Assembly: GCF_032854445.1 (NCBI RefSeq)
Contig: NC_088300.1
Location: 3,098,001-3,162,000 of the forward strand
Length of the DNA: 64,000 nt
Source: Liolophura sinensis
Lineage: Eukaryota; Mollusca; Polyplacophora; Chitonida; Chitonidae
Reading direction: 5' to 3'
Shown here: positions 54,201 through 64,000 of the stretch, in pieces
Layout of the letters: each line of letters starts with the position of its first letter
How positions within the stretch are numbered: position 1 is the first letter of the stretch
Notes under the pieces: model-generated
The model's database searches: none
Told to the model about the DNA's origin: nothing
What the model saw: only the letters and a program-made list of their open reading frames with translations
Position numbers and translations under genes: made by a program

Positions 54201-57200
54201 CACCTCACATTAGTGATTAATGTACACAGGAACATACACATACAGTAGGATTGAAAAAGCCTGAAGTTATACCCATGCCTTCAGCTTCCCCCCTGTTTCA
54301 CCTTGTCCATCTCACCTTGCACGTCTGTTTGCGCATGGGCGTGGAGTCAAAGTAATCATCCTCATAGCCCTCATTGTGCTGCTCCAGCAGTTCCCGCAGC
54401 TCCCTCTTCCTCTTCAGAGTGCCCACTCCCCCGGTCAGTGTCACGGGCTTGGCCGCTTCTGCAACACATGCCACATTTACCGTAGCTGTTTCACTACTGA
54501 CTTATGCCAAACTCAAGAACATTTGACATACATCTAGGTCATGTTCAAGGGAAATCCGCTCATTAGGGAGGATCCTTCGCATGGTGAAGGTTAGTTTTGT
54601 CATCAGGACATTTGAGTGGTAGTGTCCTAAATCATGATCTTATGATAACTGAGCACAACCCTGGAAATTGGTTTCTGAAAACACCCCCTCGGAGAATGTC
54701 ATAAAGGCAGAACTGATCATGTAATACATACAAGATATACCCATTATATCAAATTCATTTAAACAAATGGTGTACTTTTTATTTGTTTTGAGCCTCTGGC
54801 AAGGAAAAGAAGAAAATTAAATCACTAGTTTAATAAACTTGATATAATGGCTCATGATTTGCATACCCTATTTATCTTATCATTTATTCTGAGGAGTTTT
54901 AGGCAGATGAAAGATAAGACAAACACAAACATCTGTTTGTTTTACCAAATGACATGCCTACTAATATTGAAATATGTGAAGTGATTTAGACCGATTCTGA
55001 TTCCAATTAAGGAACACACTGCCGTAAGAAATTTAGGACTTTGGGTTCAACTAAATAGGAAAATGAGTTGCACTTGATTCCTAGTTAAACCTCCTAGGCC
55101 CATATTTTCCAGAATCTATCAAATAAGAAATTATAAGATGACATCTGTCACTGGCCCAACAAAATAACATGCAAATGAGGCAGCGCAAGGATTCCCACAA
55201 AGCAACGTTCCCTCGTGAATTGCATATGTAAACAATATGACAGATTGAAAGCAAATTACAATTCTAGTAAACCAAATACGATCATCCTTTCTTCTAAAAT
55301 ATACTATAAAGTATTTGCAAGGATCTGCACGACAGAACTCATGTTACATGCTAGGCCGCATAATTACATTACAATACTGTGTCTGACATTCCAAGTTTGC
55401 TCAATGTCTCCCGGCATCTAGACAACAAGGACAGTTAACCCGGTCCAAAAACTCATTGTTCGGCTATGTTTCTAACTACAGCAATTCAAATGAGCTGATG
55501 GCTGAAGGGAAACATGGGATAAAACTGAACATTCGGTTCTTCACCCAAAGTCTGATGCATGTCAGTAGACATCTGGAAGTATCAACTTAATGTAGATTAT
55601 GTCTAAACTAACAATTTTTTGGCCGTCTGCAACATGTCTCCTTAATGTAGTTCCACAAAACACTGAGGGAATGCGTGAACAGAAGACATGGCACAATCCA
55701 TTACTGTGCAGTAAGGCAACTTTTTTCCTAGGCCATATCAGCATTCAAAACCAAGCATTAATCAGAAAACTTGGCTCGAAAAATCTGGCTAAAAGCAGTT
55801 ATTTTAAAAACACACTAAACGAAACAGGCACATTTAGACTTTTAGAATAAAGAATTCACGACAGAGCTTATTAACTGGTCTTATTAATTATCATGGAACT
55901 CAGAGGATTAACAAAACAGTGTCTATGACCTTTCTAAAGGCAAGATATTTCGGCTCCTTCCTGGACTTTTATCATGGTAACGATATATGGACAAGAAATC
56001 ACTGTGTAGCCACTTACATGACTTCTTGTGTTTGAGGTGAGAATAGGATAGGCTGGATCAGAGAATGACCATGTGGTACATCAAGTGCAGGCCATAGATC
56101 ATTTATTCATATGCACAAGTTATTTCCCTGGTGCTCTAGGCAGCTGTAATGTAAATCTGGTACCAGATGATGCGTGTACCCTTGACACATTAAACATTGA
56201 GCTTGTGTTCGTGAGTAGCTTGACTTATAGTATCAAGCGCATCCATTTTATTTACAACAATCTTTCCCATTTTTCTATTCATGTTTTATAAACTGACTAA
56301 TTCAGAAACATTTCTGAGAAGAATGCAGACTTACTAGCTTTGGGTTTAGAAGCCTTGGAAGCAGCCTGTTTGTCAGTCTCTGCTGAACGGTAGTAAAACT
56401 GTTGACATTCCTCTCGTGTTTTTGACAGAACAGCTGCTGACACCAGCATCCAGAAACTGGGATCATCAGGAGAATACTTCTTTACTGCTCTGTGATACAG
56501 AAGAAATTTTAACATTTTCAAACTCAAATATACCCTATTTCCTCAACCTTTTCGCATATTAATGTGCACTTATCAGTGTAATTTATGCCCATTTTTAATT
56601 TAAATTTAGTGACAAAATTACACTGGTTGGGTTGGCCAGTTAAATTAGCTTCACAAAAAGTATAATTTTATCAGTTCACACAGAATAATACCAATCACCC
56701 GGGAAACATGCGAAAACTTTTGAAGAATTACCATGCCCAAGAAGATCTGTATGTACAAATTATGAGGTAGTAGAAAGAGCATGTAATTCCACATGCAACT
56801 GAGAAAGCAAATTTAGTTAACGGACACCCAAGGAACCTGGGGGGATCTGAGAGGCTATCTGAAAATCTAGCCTCTTGTAGTCTACAAACTACACAGCAAA
56901 AACGCTTCGCAAGATAATTTGTGTACAAGGTTTATAAACACTACATCAACTATGTACATGGAAGTATAGCACTGCAAACATGTGTCCCTCAGAGACAAGA
57001 TACAGAATGGCCACTTGCCTGACAGTGGATGATACCCTACACTAAAGACTGCAATATTGGTCATGTTTAGATAAACTTAGCCTAAGCTTAAGATGGGACT
57101 GGCTCATCTGTCACACCAGCCAATCAGAAACAATTCTTAATAGACTTCAGCCTTATAACTCTACCAAATCTGACCTGGACATTATGTAACAGGCCACCAA

Positions 57201-58832
57201 GGTAACATGTAAAAACACTATGCTTAATGCCCAGTATTCCATTTCCTTAACCCATAAAGCTGACTGCCATCATACACGTAGTTCGGGAAATCCTTGAGAA
57301 TGGCATTAAACATGAATCAAGTAAATACATTGTAGATAACAAGCTAATAACATCACACTCATCACTAACTTACCCATACAGAGCACTGGTTTCCTTCTTT
57401 GTCCATGTGTTTGAGTTGGCAGCCGACTGTGCTTTGCCTTTCTTTGATAAGGTTCTCTCTGTTGTTCTGTTGTTCAGATTCGATCCATGAGCTGCCCTAC
57501 TTGGCTCGTAAGTATGGTCTGATAACCCGTCAGAAGATCCTGCCATGCGCACACTAGGTGTTCTTTTATTCTTCCCTCTGTTGGATCGTGTTTGCCTGAT
57601 GGCTGTAGCAGGTTTCTCAGACTCGCTTTCACTGTCTTTCAGCTTTTCTTCTGAAGATGACTTAGCTGAAGGTAATGATGCTTTAGCTCCTGCCAACTTA
57701 CCATTGCCTTTGTTTGTGGATTTCTTAGGTTCATCCTCAGATTCTGTGGAGGAATTTAGACTGCCATGATCTTCTTTAGGGTGTGCTTTCTTTTTCATCA
57801 TTGTCTTCCTCTTAGGTTTTTTCTTTCTTTCTTGTGTATTACTTCTCTCAAGTGAAGAATCTGAGAGGTCTTTTGCTGAGCTAGCACGACAGCGTTTGTT
57901 GATTTGCTTCCTTTTGGATGACCTTGTGTGATAATTGCTCTGCACATCTCGGGTCTCAGGGAGGGAAACTGCCCTAGATTGAGTCTGCCGGCCAGTCACC
58001 TGTATGCTCTCATGACAAACATCACTGCTAGTTCTGTCACACTGCTCCTGGGTAGTTTTCCCTTGCTCTCTGTTCTTTCCAGTTGTTTTCGCCCTCACCC
58101 CATGACCCTTTTTACCACCGACAGGAGATAAGTCTGCCTTTGTGGCTGTATCACTGACAGAAGATACCTGTTCTGAGACAGCTATTCTTGCACCACAATC
58201 AGAGTCTATGTCTGAGGAATCTGAAAACTTTTCTCCTGCTTTACTGTAACAAGTCTTTGTACTCATTCCTTTTCTTTGAGACAACCGTTTTAGCTTATGC
58301 TTCTGTATAACACTCAACACATCAACTTCCACATTCAAACTGTGTACAGGCTTTGCCCTTTTGTTTGTTTGCTGGACACACGTCTTCTTTGGCCTTTGAC
58401 TGTTTTCTTTGTTTATATCAGTCAGAACAACTACAGATTCAATGTTGCAGCTTCTCTTCAGAGCAGCCAAAGAACATCCAGTTTTTTCTTCAGTCTTTCT
58501 GGCAGTTGCAATGTTTCTCTTAACTGTCACCACACAATTAGTCTTGGAGTCAGATTTTAATTTCTGTGTTTTATTGACAGTAGCCGGTTTTGATAGATTG
58601 TTTTCATGAGACTGCCGTGTCTAAATAAAAGAGAATTAGGGAGGAAACATAGAAAACAAGAACAATAAGGAGAAAACATAGAAAACAAGAACAATAAGGA
58701 GAAAAAAAAAACCAATCAACATCAATACTACATTAAAATACTATATACAAGATACAGCTTTTTAACACAGCTAGCAAAACATACATGCACCACCTGTACA
58801 TGCATGTTGGCAGCAAATCAGTTTGTGTGTTG

Positions 58833-58891
<59 letters not shown>

Positions 58892-61800
58892 AATTAAAAG
58901 CTGAAACACCAGAAATAAATTTGATGTCATCATTTTCTTCCACATTTTACATTTGTCTGTTATTGGGAACAGACTTGGGAATATCTTGTCGTTCTCTCCA
59001 TCACTAGACAGTTCATATCTATACATGGTCTTTCCAATCTGCCAACTAAATTTCTTACTTTAGCATTCATAAGTGACTAACGGCCAGTAAACATCAATAA
59101 TTTTAAACTTCACTCCCTTAAAAAAAACTTCCGTTCCAACAATAAGCGCCATGTTGTCTGGTTCATTAATGAGGGTGAAACTGTTGTCTGTGTTAATGAA
59201 TTTATTTGACAGGTGGCCTCAATAGCCCCAACTTTAAAATGGCGTCGCCCAAGGTTTAAGTGCTGTGATGCGGGTATGTTCTAAAGCATGTGTCTCTAAT
59301 TTTTGACCTGTTGACATTCACAGTTGCATGTAGTAAGAAAATCTGAAGTATAAGAGAATACTAAATTTATTCTCTTGTATCTTTACCATCTGCACATATA
59401 CATATGTGGTATCTGTAATGGCCACACCCGTTTAGTTCATCACTATCAGGATCTTCTGTCATATTAATATATTAATAGATATGCCCACCTTACAGTAATC
59501 TAAAGCAAAGACACGCTCTTCCTCTCACAGAATACAACAAAGTGTAATTCTATTTGCATAGTTCATGTATTGACACTTGAGGTTGTTACTGTTCCTATAC
59601 TGAACACACATGTATCTCCTTGATTCTGAAACAACCATATTATTCCAAGTACAAAATTCAATTATGGGATTATATACATTACTAATAAAGTGCTTTTATC
59701 ACATGGAAAGATTTGCTACCAACCATTCAGACTATCAAGGGCGGAAGAGAGGCATATTTTTTATTGATGCCATAAGTAACACACCTGAGTTTGTGATCTA
59801 TCAAGGACTGGGGACTCAACTGGGGTGATCTCCACATGTCCTGTCTTGTTGTGTACCCGCACCCGCTGGCCCGCCCAGAAGGCCAGCAGCGGCTTCACCA
59901 TCCTCCCACTGCGTGTTCGGGGCAGCTCTTCCAACACTGGGCTGGGCACTGATAAAACACACACAAAGTCAAAGATCAAGCAGAAATCAGGATTTCCTCT
60001 TTTTTTGCACATGAGCATTTTGGTTCTGGTGACGAAAAGATCTACACTGCATGGCTGTGGATCTTGTATATGCTTTCTTTCCACTATACACAACCACTGC
60101 ATGTGCAAACTCAACGCAGATTCCAAGGCAAAAATGTTATATCCTACCCATATTCGTACCCGCACATGTGATTGGCGATGATGTCGATAAGCTGCCATGG
60201 TTGGACAAAAGCAGCCACTTCACAGGAAAACTGGAGTGCTCAGAGGAAATGCCTTCTGCCTTAAGACCAGAGCCAAACCAATGAAAGCTGGATTCAAACA
60301 CACCCTCGTCCACCAATGGTGTGACTGTCCCAGTGCTTTAATCATCTAAGTATTACTCAACCTAAGATTTCTATGTCATTTCTCACCTTCCAAGATTGAA
60401 CCCAACTTTGGTTCACAAGTCCTCCTCCTGTGGCTCAACCTCAGCTTTTCTGCTTTAATTCCTGCAAAGGTTGCGTTCTGCACTTCACTGGAAGTGAAAA
60501 AAGAACGAAGAAATACAAAACCAGGTCATAGCACAATCCTTCACTACATGAAACATTCTTACCATGATATTTTCGATGGAGGTTACATTTTTTATATTCA
60601 ACATTTTTCTTACAAATAAAAGTGCTTTTACTGCAATTTACACCTACGCAACATATGAGTAGTAACATGACAACATATTTATTTATTTGTTTATTTATTT
60701 GGTTGGTGTTTTACGCAGGATGCAAGAATATTTCACTTATATGACGGCAGCCAGCATTATGGTGGGAGGAAACCGGGCAGAGCCCGGGGGAAACCCATGA
60801 CCATCCACAGGTTGCTGGAAGACCTTCCCATGTCATGACAACATATGTGTAGACACATGACAACATTTGGGTAGACACATGACAACATATGTGTAGAAAC
60901 ATGATATGATAGTTGAAATCAACTTAGCCCAGTATCACTTTTTGGAACAAAGCCCTGGATTCAATTGCAGTTACGTGCAGCAACATGGCAAATATACTTC
61001 AAGAGGCTATATCACAGAATGTGTGGACAAAAATCTGAAAGCGTGCCCTAAAAATTCAGTGGAAAAAAGGCATTTTAAAAACAATTAAAAGTAAAATACT
61101 CTTAGAACTGGTGCGAAAACTTACATTTTCTCACCAGGATATCGTCTTACCTTCCAAACAAACTACAAAATACGTTTTTAAAGTAGCACTGGACCTTCCA
61201 AGCTGCACAAAGATGCTTTTATGTTCCCTGAACTGACTCCGATCGATTAAAATGTCAAAAACGGTAGAATTTAGTCATCAAAATAACATCAGAAAAAAGC
61301 AGGGCTTTTCAATACATACTCCCGGCAGGTTTTCACGGCATGATGTCTCCCTACCAGGGCTCAGCAGCTGACAAGATAGGCAGACGGTCCAACTCTAATG
61401 GGTTTTTTAAGAGGAGCTTAAAATAATATTTTTTTGAAATGCAGTTAAATGTAAATCTTCAACCTTTTGCAACCACTAAAGCACTTTATTTGGTGGAATT
61501 TTTGCATACAATTATTATGAAAATGATGCTAAAAATTATTTTGTTTGTGTCACTAAAGGTGCAGGCTTGATAAAAATTTGCAAATTATTTCTCTACACCC
61601 TATACTTCTCTTAGAATGTTTCAAAATATTGGTTGTAGAGGAAGTTGAAAAGGCTGAAAAATTTGGGTACATACTAACAAAGCAAAAATATTGTCTAGGT
61701 AACATTTCGGGAACAATGAAGGCATTGGGGTTTCTCCTTTAAGATAAAACTTAATCATGGTCAAAATTTTCACCAATGTCCGATTTATTAAAATAGTAAT

Positions 61801-64000
61801 AAAGTTTATAAAAATTTATCATGTGGGTTAGTTTACAATTCCTTATTAGATTCTGGCATCCCAAACATAATATATACACAAACTTGTCAGCAGCTTATTT
61901 TAACTTCCAGAAGACACTTCTGAGCCTGTATCAAAAGGGAGGAAAGTCAAGCATAACTGTGATAATGCATACTGTAGCGGTACATCGCCAAGTAGTCCTA
62001 TCTGATGTAAAGGTTATGCCCATTTTGTAAAATAAGTCCCTACATGTACATGTGAAACGTGTATAAGAGAATGGAAAATATCTGAATAACAATGAGACAT
62101 TACACAGTCTTTCTCTTTTCCTTCCTCAGACAGAAATTCTGAATCAACTTTTCCCAGTCATGAGGGAAACCATCCTTGAATTTCTTTACCAGACTTCTTG
62201 GAAAACCTATTCAGAAAAGAGAATCCAAAAGCTTGGGTTAGCCATGGTGCCTGAGAGCACAAATTTGCATAAATTTATTAATTAATTTGATAGGTGTTAA
62301 ATGCCTTAGTCAAAAATTTTTGTTTGTAAAAATGCGGTGAAGTCTTGGGAGGGGGAAACAGAGTAAACCACCATCTTTCAACAGGTACCTGACAAACGAA
62401 CAATCGGAATTCATTTCAAACTTCACTGTATGAACAACAGCATGCAGAGCCAAAACAGACAAAGAACTTGGTCAAACTTTTAAATAAAACTTTCAGTAAA
62501 ATGGCTAAGACAGGAGAAGAATGTGGGTAATGGAGAGCTAGGGTAATGAAATTAGATTATGATTTTCAATGTTTATTTATGATGTGTGATCTTACCAGCT
62601 TCTAAGGCATCATGTTCTTCTATGTCCCCAAGCAATTTGTACACAGTGCCAGAGCCAGACAACACTGTTTTATTGTCAATACGTTTCACAATCACTGAAC
62701 TGTGCCAAAAGTTTTCCTCGGGATCTCCACTTCATATAAAAAAAAGAAAAATAAATGAGGTTGTTGAAGCAACAACTGCATTCACTTGTGTCTTTAATTT
62801 TTCCAACTAAAATGCTACGGGAAACAAAAAAACACACTTTTCTACTGGAAAGTTCCACTTGCAATATTGAAGCTGTGAAGCTCAAGTGAAGTGGTTTTTC
62901 GGGTACCTGGCAAAGGGCTACCGTTTCCTCTTTTTGAGCAGTCATACCGCATAATTATTATATGATTCTCAACAGTGATTTAGTGGCTCAGGAAACTCTA
63001 ATATCTTTGTCTTGCACAAACTTTTCCTGCCAATACACAAGTGAAGAATCATCAGACCTAAATTCAAACAGAATTCAACTGAGTCAGGTTGTCTACAAAG
63101 GTAAAGGGAAAGAATGGACTGAATTTCATCCCTTCATGCAAATCAGCACATCAAAACTATTCACCTTTTATGTCCCTCCACGCAAACCCCTCTACACTGA
63201 TCAAATGGTTTGATGATCCACTGACTCAACACATGTTTTGATCCATCCTTCACAATGCTTCCGGTTGACCTTTGTGAAGTCGGCCTTTCACTCAGCACAG
63301 GTTTACTTGCATTGCCTAGAAATGTGAAAGATACGCATAACTTTACCCATAATATCTGTTTAGTTTGATACATAATTTCAACAACATTTCCATCTATAAA
63401 CACATTTATTCATATGTGCCTGATATAGCCTGAAATGTCTTTCATGTGAAACCGTGGGTCATTTCACTACACTTGCTCATGTGTTCATTCTTTACTGGCA
63501 GATTAAAAAGCTTCATCTTTTTTTTTTCTTTTGGTTAAAGGAAAACAAGTGTCTATGCACTGCAGCCTGACAACCCTCCTAACACAAAGCTAGGGCCAAG
63601 GCAGGTGCCCGACTGAATAATATGGAAGTTCATGTGACGACCATTGGGTGCACCCTGTCAAGTAAACCACAAGGCAGTTGCTAGGTCAAACCCCGTGAGA
63701 CTTACCATTCCATGTTACATTACCAGCTTGTGTCTTTGTCTTGTTTTTCTCTGATGGAACAGACAGCTTCTTTATTTCTGGTTCATTTGGTGGTTGACTT
63801 GCCTTGGGCATTACTTCGACTTCAGTATCAGTATCGTCTACTACTCTGTCCGAGTCCTCACAACTACTGGAAGTGTTCTCGATCACACTTGTCATATTGC
63901 CCCGCCCAGGGAGAAAACTCTCCTGGGGTGAGTCATGGTCCTCAGCAGCTGCTGACTCACATGTAGACTTGCCATCAAAATACAAGGCATGTTTTCTAGG
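51159..64000 (-). CDS. MIS18BP1: MIS18BP1/KNL2 centromere protein, 5' end outside window
   Basis: Subunit of, or partner to, the Mis18 complex that recruits HJURP and licenses CENP-A loading at centromeres after mitosis (family knowledge). Twelve exons join in frame to 953 residues, numbered from the window edge. Visible parts: SANTA domain at about 130-220 (VCVEGHKSGDPEENFWHSSV, then SGSGTVYKLLGDI and KKFKDGFPHDWEKLIQNF); CENP-C-like motif at 272-291; a long basic, Ser-rich exon; SANT/Myb at about 722-765 (WTKKE, PSFWMLVSAAV, SKTREECQQFYY); an acidic end, ESDYYWSDDLE. Human MIS18BP1 is 1132 residues, so perhaps 150-250 N-terminal residues are missing. The gene lies upstream of NEK9 in the same orientation. 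Confidence 0.93.
51497..51575 (-). CDS. MIS18BP1: KNL2 exon k
   Basis: Encodes KEMDRYIHRLKKRRRIAPEL then TNHKNK, a very basic helix. Acceptor ttatattag fits the phase left by the GC donor of exon j; donor GTATGT. Confidence 0.88.
51576..53643 (-). other. KNL2 intron with 86-bp triplication
   Basis: The GC-AG intron between exons j and k. It holds three tandem copies of an 86-bp unit (cctgaagtcagtacagccag, ctacacccatgcagga) at about 52729-52985, the third copy being the most diverged. No other repeat seen. Confidence 0.75.
52729..52985. repeat. 86-bp tandem repeat, 3 copies
   Basis: Copies start at 52729, 52815 and 52901. The first two are almost identical; the third has several substitutions. 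Confidence 0.9.
53644..53816 (-). CDS. MIS18BP1: KNL2 exon j (poly-Asp, GC donor)
   Basis: Starts APIFDDDDDDDDIFGDKLPF; the aspartate run comes from a (GAT)n repeat at about 53783-53808. It continues TPAASRTPFLRNVEP to KSVN. The 5' splice site is AG|GCAAGT, the classic non-canonical GC donor. Reading past it adds QVTVLSSEQH and a stop. Confidence 0.87.
54060..54180 (-). mobile_element. SINE fragment in a KNL2 intron
   Basis: Words ccgcaggttgctgacataca, gaagccagcaggagctagat and gtaaactcacaggga match the middle and box B region of the SINE family, in minus orientation. A separate scrap of the tail (gccaaactcaagaacatttg) lies at 54507, on the other side of exon i. Confidence 0.6.
54316..54458 (-). 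CDS. MIS18BP1: KNL2 exon i
   Basis: Encodes LKRKRELRELLEQHNEGYED then DYFDSTPMRKQTCK. Matches the conserved C-terminal charged helix of the family; GC-rich like exon f. Confidence 0.9.
54459..56334 (-). other. KNL2 intron between exons h and i
   Basis: A 1.9-kb AT-rich intron. Apart from the SINE tail scrap near 54507, I see no repeat or exon in it. Confidence 0.5.
56335..56489 (-). CDS. MIS18BP1: KNL2 exon h (SANT/Myb)
   Basis: Encodes AVKKYSPDDPSFWMLVSAAV then LSKTREECQQFYYRSA, the second and third SANT helices with the conserved W and EC(x)nY, then a Lys/Ala tail. Confidence 0.93.
56490..57373 (-). other. KNL2 intron between exons g and h
   Basis: Unique sequence; no repeat or exon recognised. 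Confidence 0.5.
57374..58620 (-). CDS. MIS18BP1: KNL2 exon g (long basic/Ser-rich exon, SANT start)
   Basis: A single 1247-bp exon, 415 codons, largely disordered, Lys/Ser/Thr/Glu-rich with basic clusters (KKKPKRKTMMKKK) and acidic-Ser clusters (SSTESEDEP, DSESESE), plausibly phosphorylated and DNA- or chromatin-binding. It ends with TWTKKETSALY, the first helix of the SANT/Myb domain. Confidence 0.93.
58621..59784 (-). other. KNL2 intron between exons f and g
   Basis: Holds a ~30-bp duplication (aggagaaaacatagaaaaca, 58630-58705), an (AT)n microsatellite and, at 59140-59260, two ATGGCG motifs in opposite orientation that resemble YY1 promoter sites. No exon recognised. Confidence 0.5.
58837..58884. 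repeat. (AT)n microsatellite
   Basis: A pure alternating AT run of about 48 bases inside a KNL2 intron. Confidence 0.97.
59785..59948 (-). CDS. MIS18BP1: KNL2 exon f (CENP-C-like motif)
   Basis: Fifty-five codons with LPRTRSGRMVKPLLAFWAGQ then RVRV. This fits the CENP-C motif pattern (R-x-S-x-R-x-x-x-x-P-x-x-[YF]-W-x-G-x-R), which binds the CENP-A nucleosome. It is GC-rich compared with its neighbours (CGG, GCG, CTG codons). Confidence 0.9.
59949..60386 (-). other. KNL2 intron between exons e and f
   Basis: Open frames on both strands run from exon f into this intron but end without splice sites or similarity. No repeat recognised. Confidence 0.45.
60387..60487 (-). CDS. MIS18BP1: KNL2 exon e (basic linker)
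   Basis: Encodes EVQNATFAGIKAEKLRLSHR then RRTCEPKLGSILE. It is the only acceptor choice (cttccag at 60488) that gives an open frame after exon d; two nearby AGs lead to stops. Confidence 0.82.
60673..60835 (-). mobile_element. Truncated SINE in a KNL2 intron
   Basis: Minus-oriented 3' half: tttatttggttggtgtttta, gcaagaatatttcacttata, ccagcattatggtgggagga, cccatgaccatccacaggtt. The head is missing. It is followed at 60833-60903 by three short repeats of acatgacaacatatgtgtag. Confidence 0.8.
60836..62103 (-). other. KNL2 intron between exons d and e
   Basis: AT-rich, unique apart from the short acatgacaacat repeats at its lower end. No exon recognised. Confidence 0.45.
62104..62206 (-). CDS. 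MIS18BP1: KNL2 exon d (SANTA end)
   Basis: Encodes FPRSLVKKFKDGFPHDWEKL then IQNFCLRKEKRKT; the F-(x)n-FxxGFPxxW ending is typical of the family. Donor taken as GTAATG at 62103, which keeps the frame into exon e. Confidence 0.9.
62272..62400 (-). mobile_element. Highly diverged SINE remnant
   Basis: The pattern attaattaatttgataggtg, taaatgccttagtcaaaaat, gggagggggaaacagagtaa and accaccatctttcaacaggt follows the order of the SINE 3' half with many changes. Confidence 0.4.
62596..62729 (-). CDS. MIS18BP1: KNL2 exon c (SANTA core)
   Basis: Contains GDPEENFWHSSVIVKRID and SGSGTVYKLLGDIEE. The WHSS-I-R and SG-x-YxLxG pattern is diagnostic of SANTA. The acceptor is a T-rich tract ending gaag. Confidence 0.93.
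62730..63164 (-). other. KNL2 intron between exons b and c
   Basis: No repeat or additional exon recognised. Confidence 0.45.
63165..63315 (-). CDS. MIS18BP1: KNL2 exon b (SANTA start)
   Basis: Fifty codons ending SQWIIKPFDQCRGVCVEGHK, the first strands of the SANTA domain. Phase 1 in, phase 2 out at a GTGAAT donor. Confidence 0.9.
63316..63705 (-). other. KNL2 intron between exons a and b
   Basis: Contains a T-run at 63519-63530. From about 63545 to 63670 it reads like a dispersed repeat (agcctgacaaccctcctaac, tgggtgcaccctgtcaag), but no second copy is in the window to support this. Confidence 0.35.
63706..64000 (-). CDS. MIS18BP1: KNL2 exon a (partial at window edge)
   Basis: Open from the edge in frame (PRKHALYFDGKST) to a GTAAGT donor; 98 codons, acidic and Ser-rich with DSDRVVDDTDTEVEV. 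No domain seen; lies N-terminal to SANTA. Confidence 0.85.

Noticed and set aside
58804-59026. Open frames with Ile-Tyr repeats
   Set aside because: Translations of the (AT)n microsatellite.
62676-62945. An 89-codon frame upstream of KNL2 exon c
   Set aside because: It is out of the SANTA frame and lies in the intron between exons b and c.

Overview
The window looks like nuclear DNA of a lophotrochozoan invertebrate, most likely a mollusc. Genes are split by short GT-AG introns, no bacterial gene layout is present, and tRNA-headed SINEs with a conserved 3' half recur in both orientations. The mollusc assignment is an inference from the SINE type, the intron structure and the protein similarity. 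Roughly a third of the window (about 21-22 kb) is tandem repeat.

Two protein-coding genes can be read exon by exon, both on the minus strand, head to tail. (1) A NEK9 (Nercc1) orthologue runs from an ATG at 47860 down to at least 14094. Twenty-one coding exons join in frame into 795 codons: an intact NIMA-family kinase domain, a seven-bladed-type RCC1 domain and the start of the C-terminal tail. A 22nd exon is recognisable but carries an apparent one-base frameshift. (2) An orthologue of MIS18BP1/KNL2, the CENP-A deposition factor, enters from the right edge (5' end beyond 64000) and stops at 51159. Twelve exons give 953 residues with a SANTA domain, a CENP-C-like motif, a basic/serine-rich linker, a SANT/Myb domain and an acidic C-terminus. 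Both proteins act in mitosis, one as a mitotic kinase and one in centromere licensing.

Layout: 1-14093 is gene-poor, with tandem arrays of 30, 27, 20 and 78 bp units, a MITE-like element, dispersed repeats and two weak exon candidates. 14094-47860 is NEK9, whose introns carry large arrays: a 99/87-bp unit in intron 13, a 74-bp unit in intron 12 (about 121 copies), a 51-bp unit derived from a SINE head in intron 9, and one 92/77-bp family in both intron 3 and intron 1. 47861-51158 is intergenic, with a TATA-like box, a degenerate 22-bp array and a dispersed repeat. 51159-64000 is KNL2.

The most unusual structure is around NEK9 exon 13 (24903-25047). The 3' array is a tandem amplification of the last ~56 bases of this coding exon plus its 5' splice site and ~43 bases of intron. 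The 5' array runs right up to its 3' splice site, and each monomer carries the same polypyrimidine tract with the CAG replaced by CATATG, plus a GTAAGT donor-like motif. A 145-bp coding exon therefore sits between ~3.3 kb and ~9 kb of decoy splice signals. No mobile-element protein, rRNA, functional tRNA or CRISPR array was recognised.
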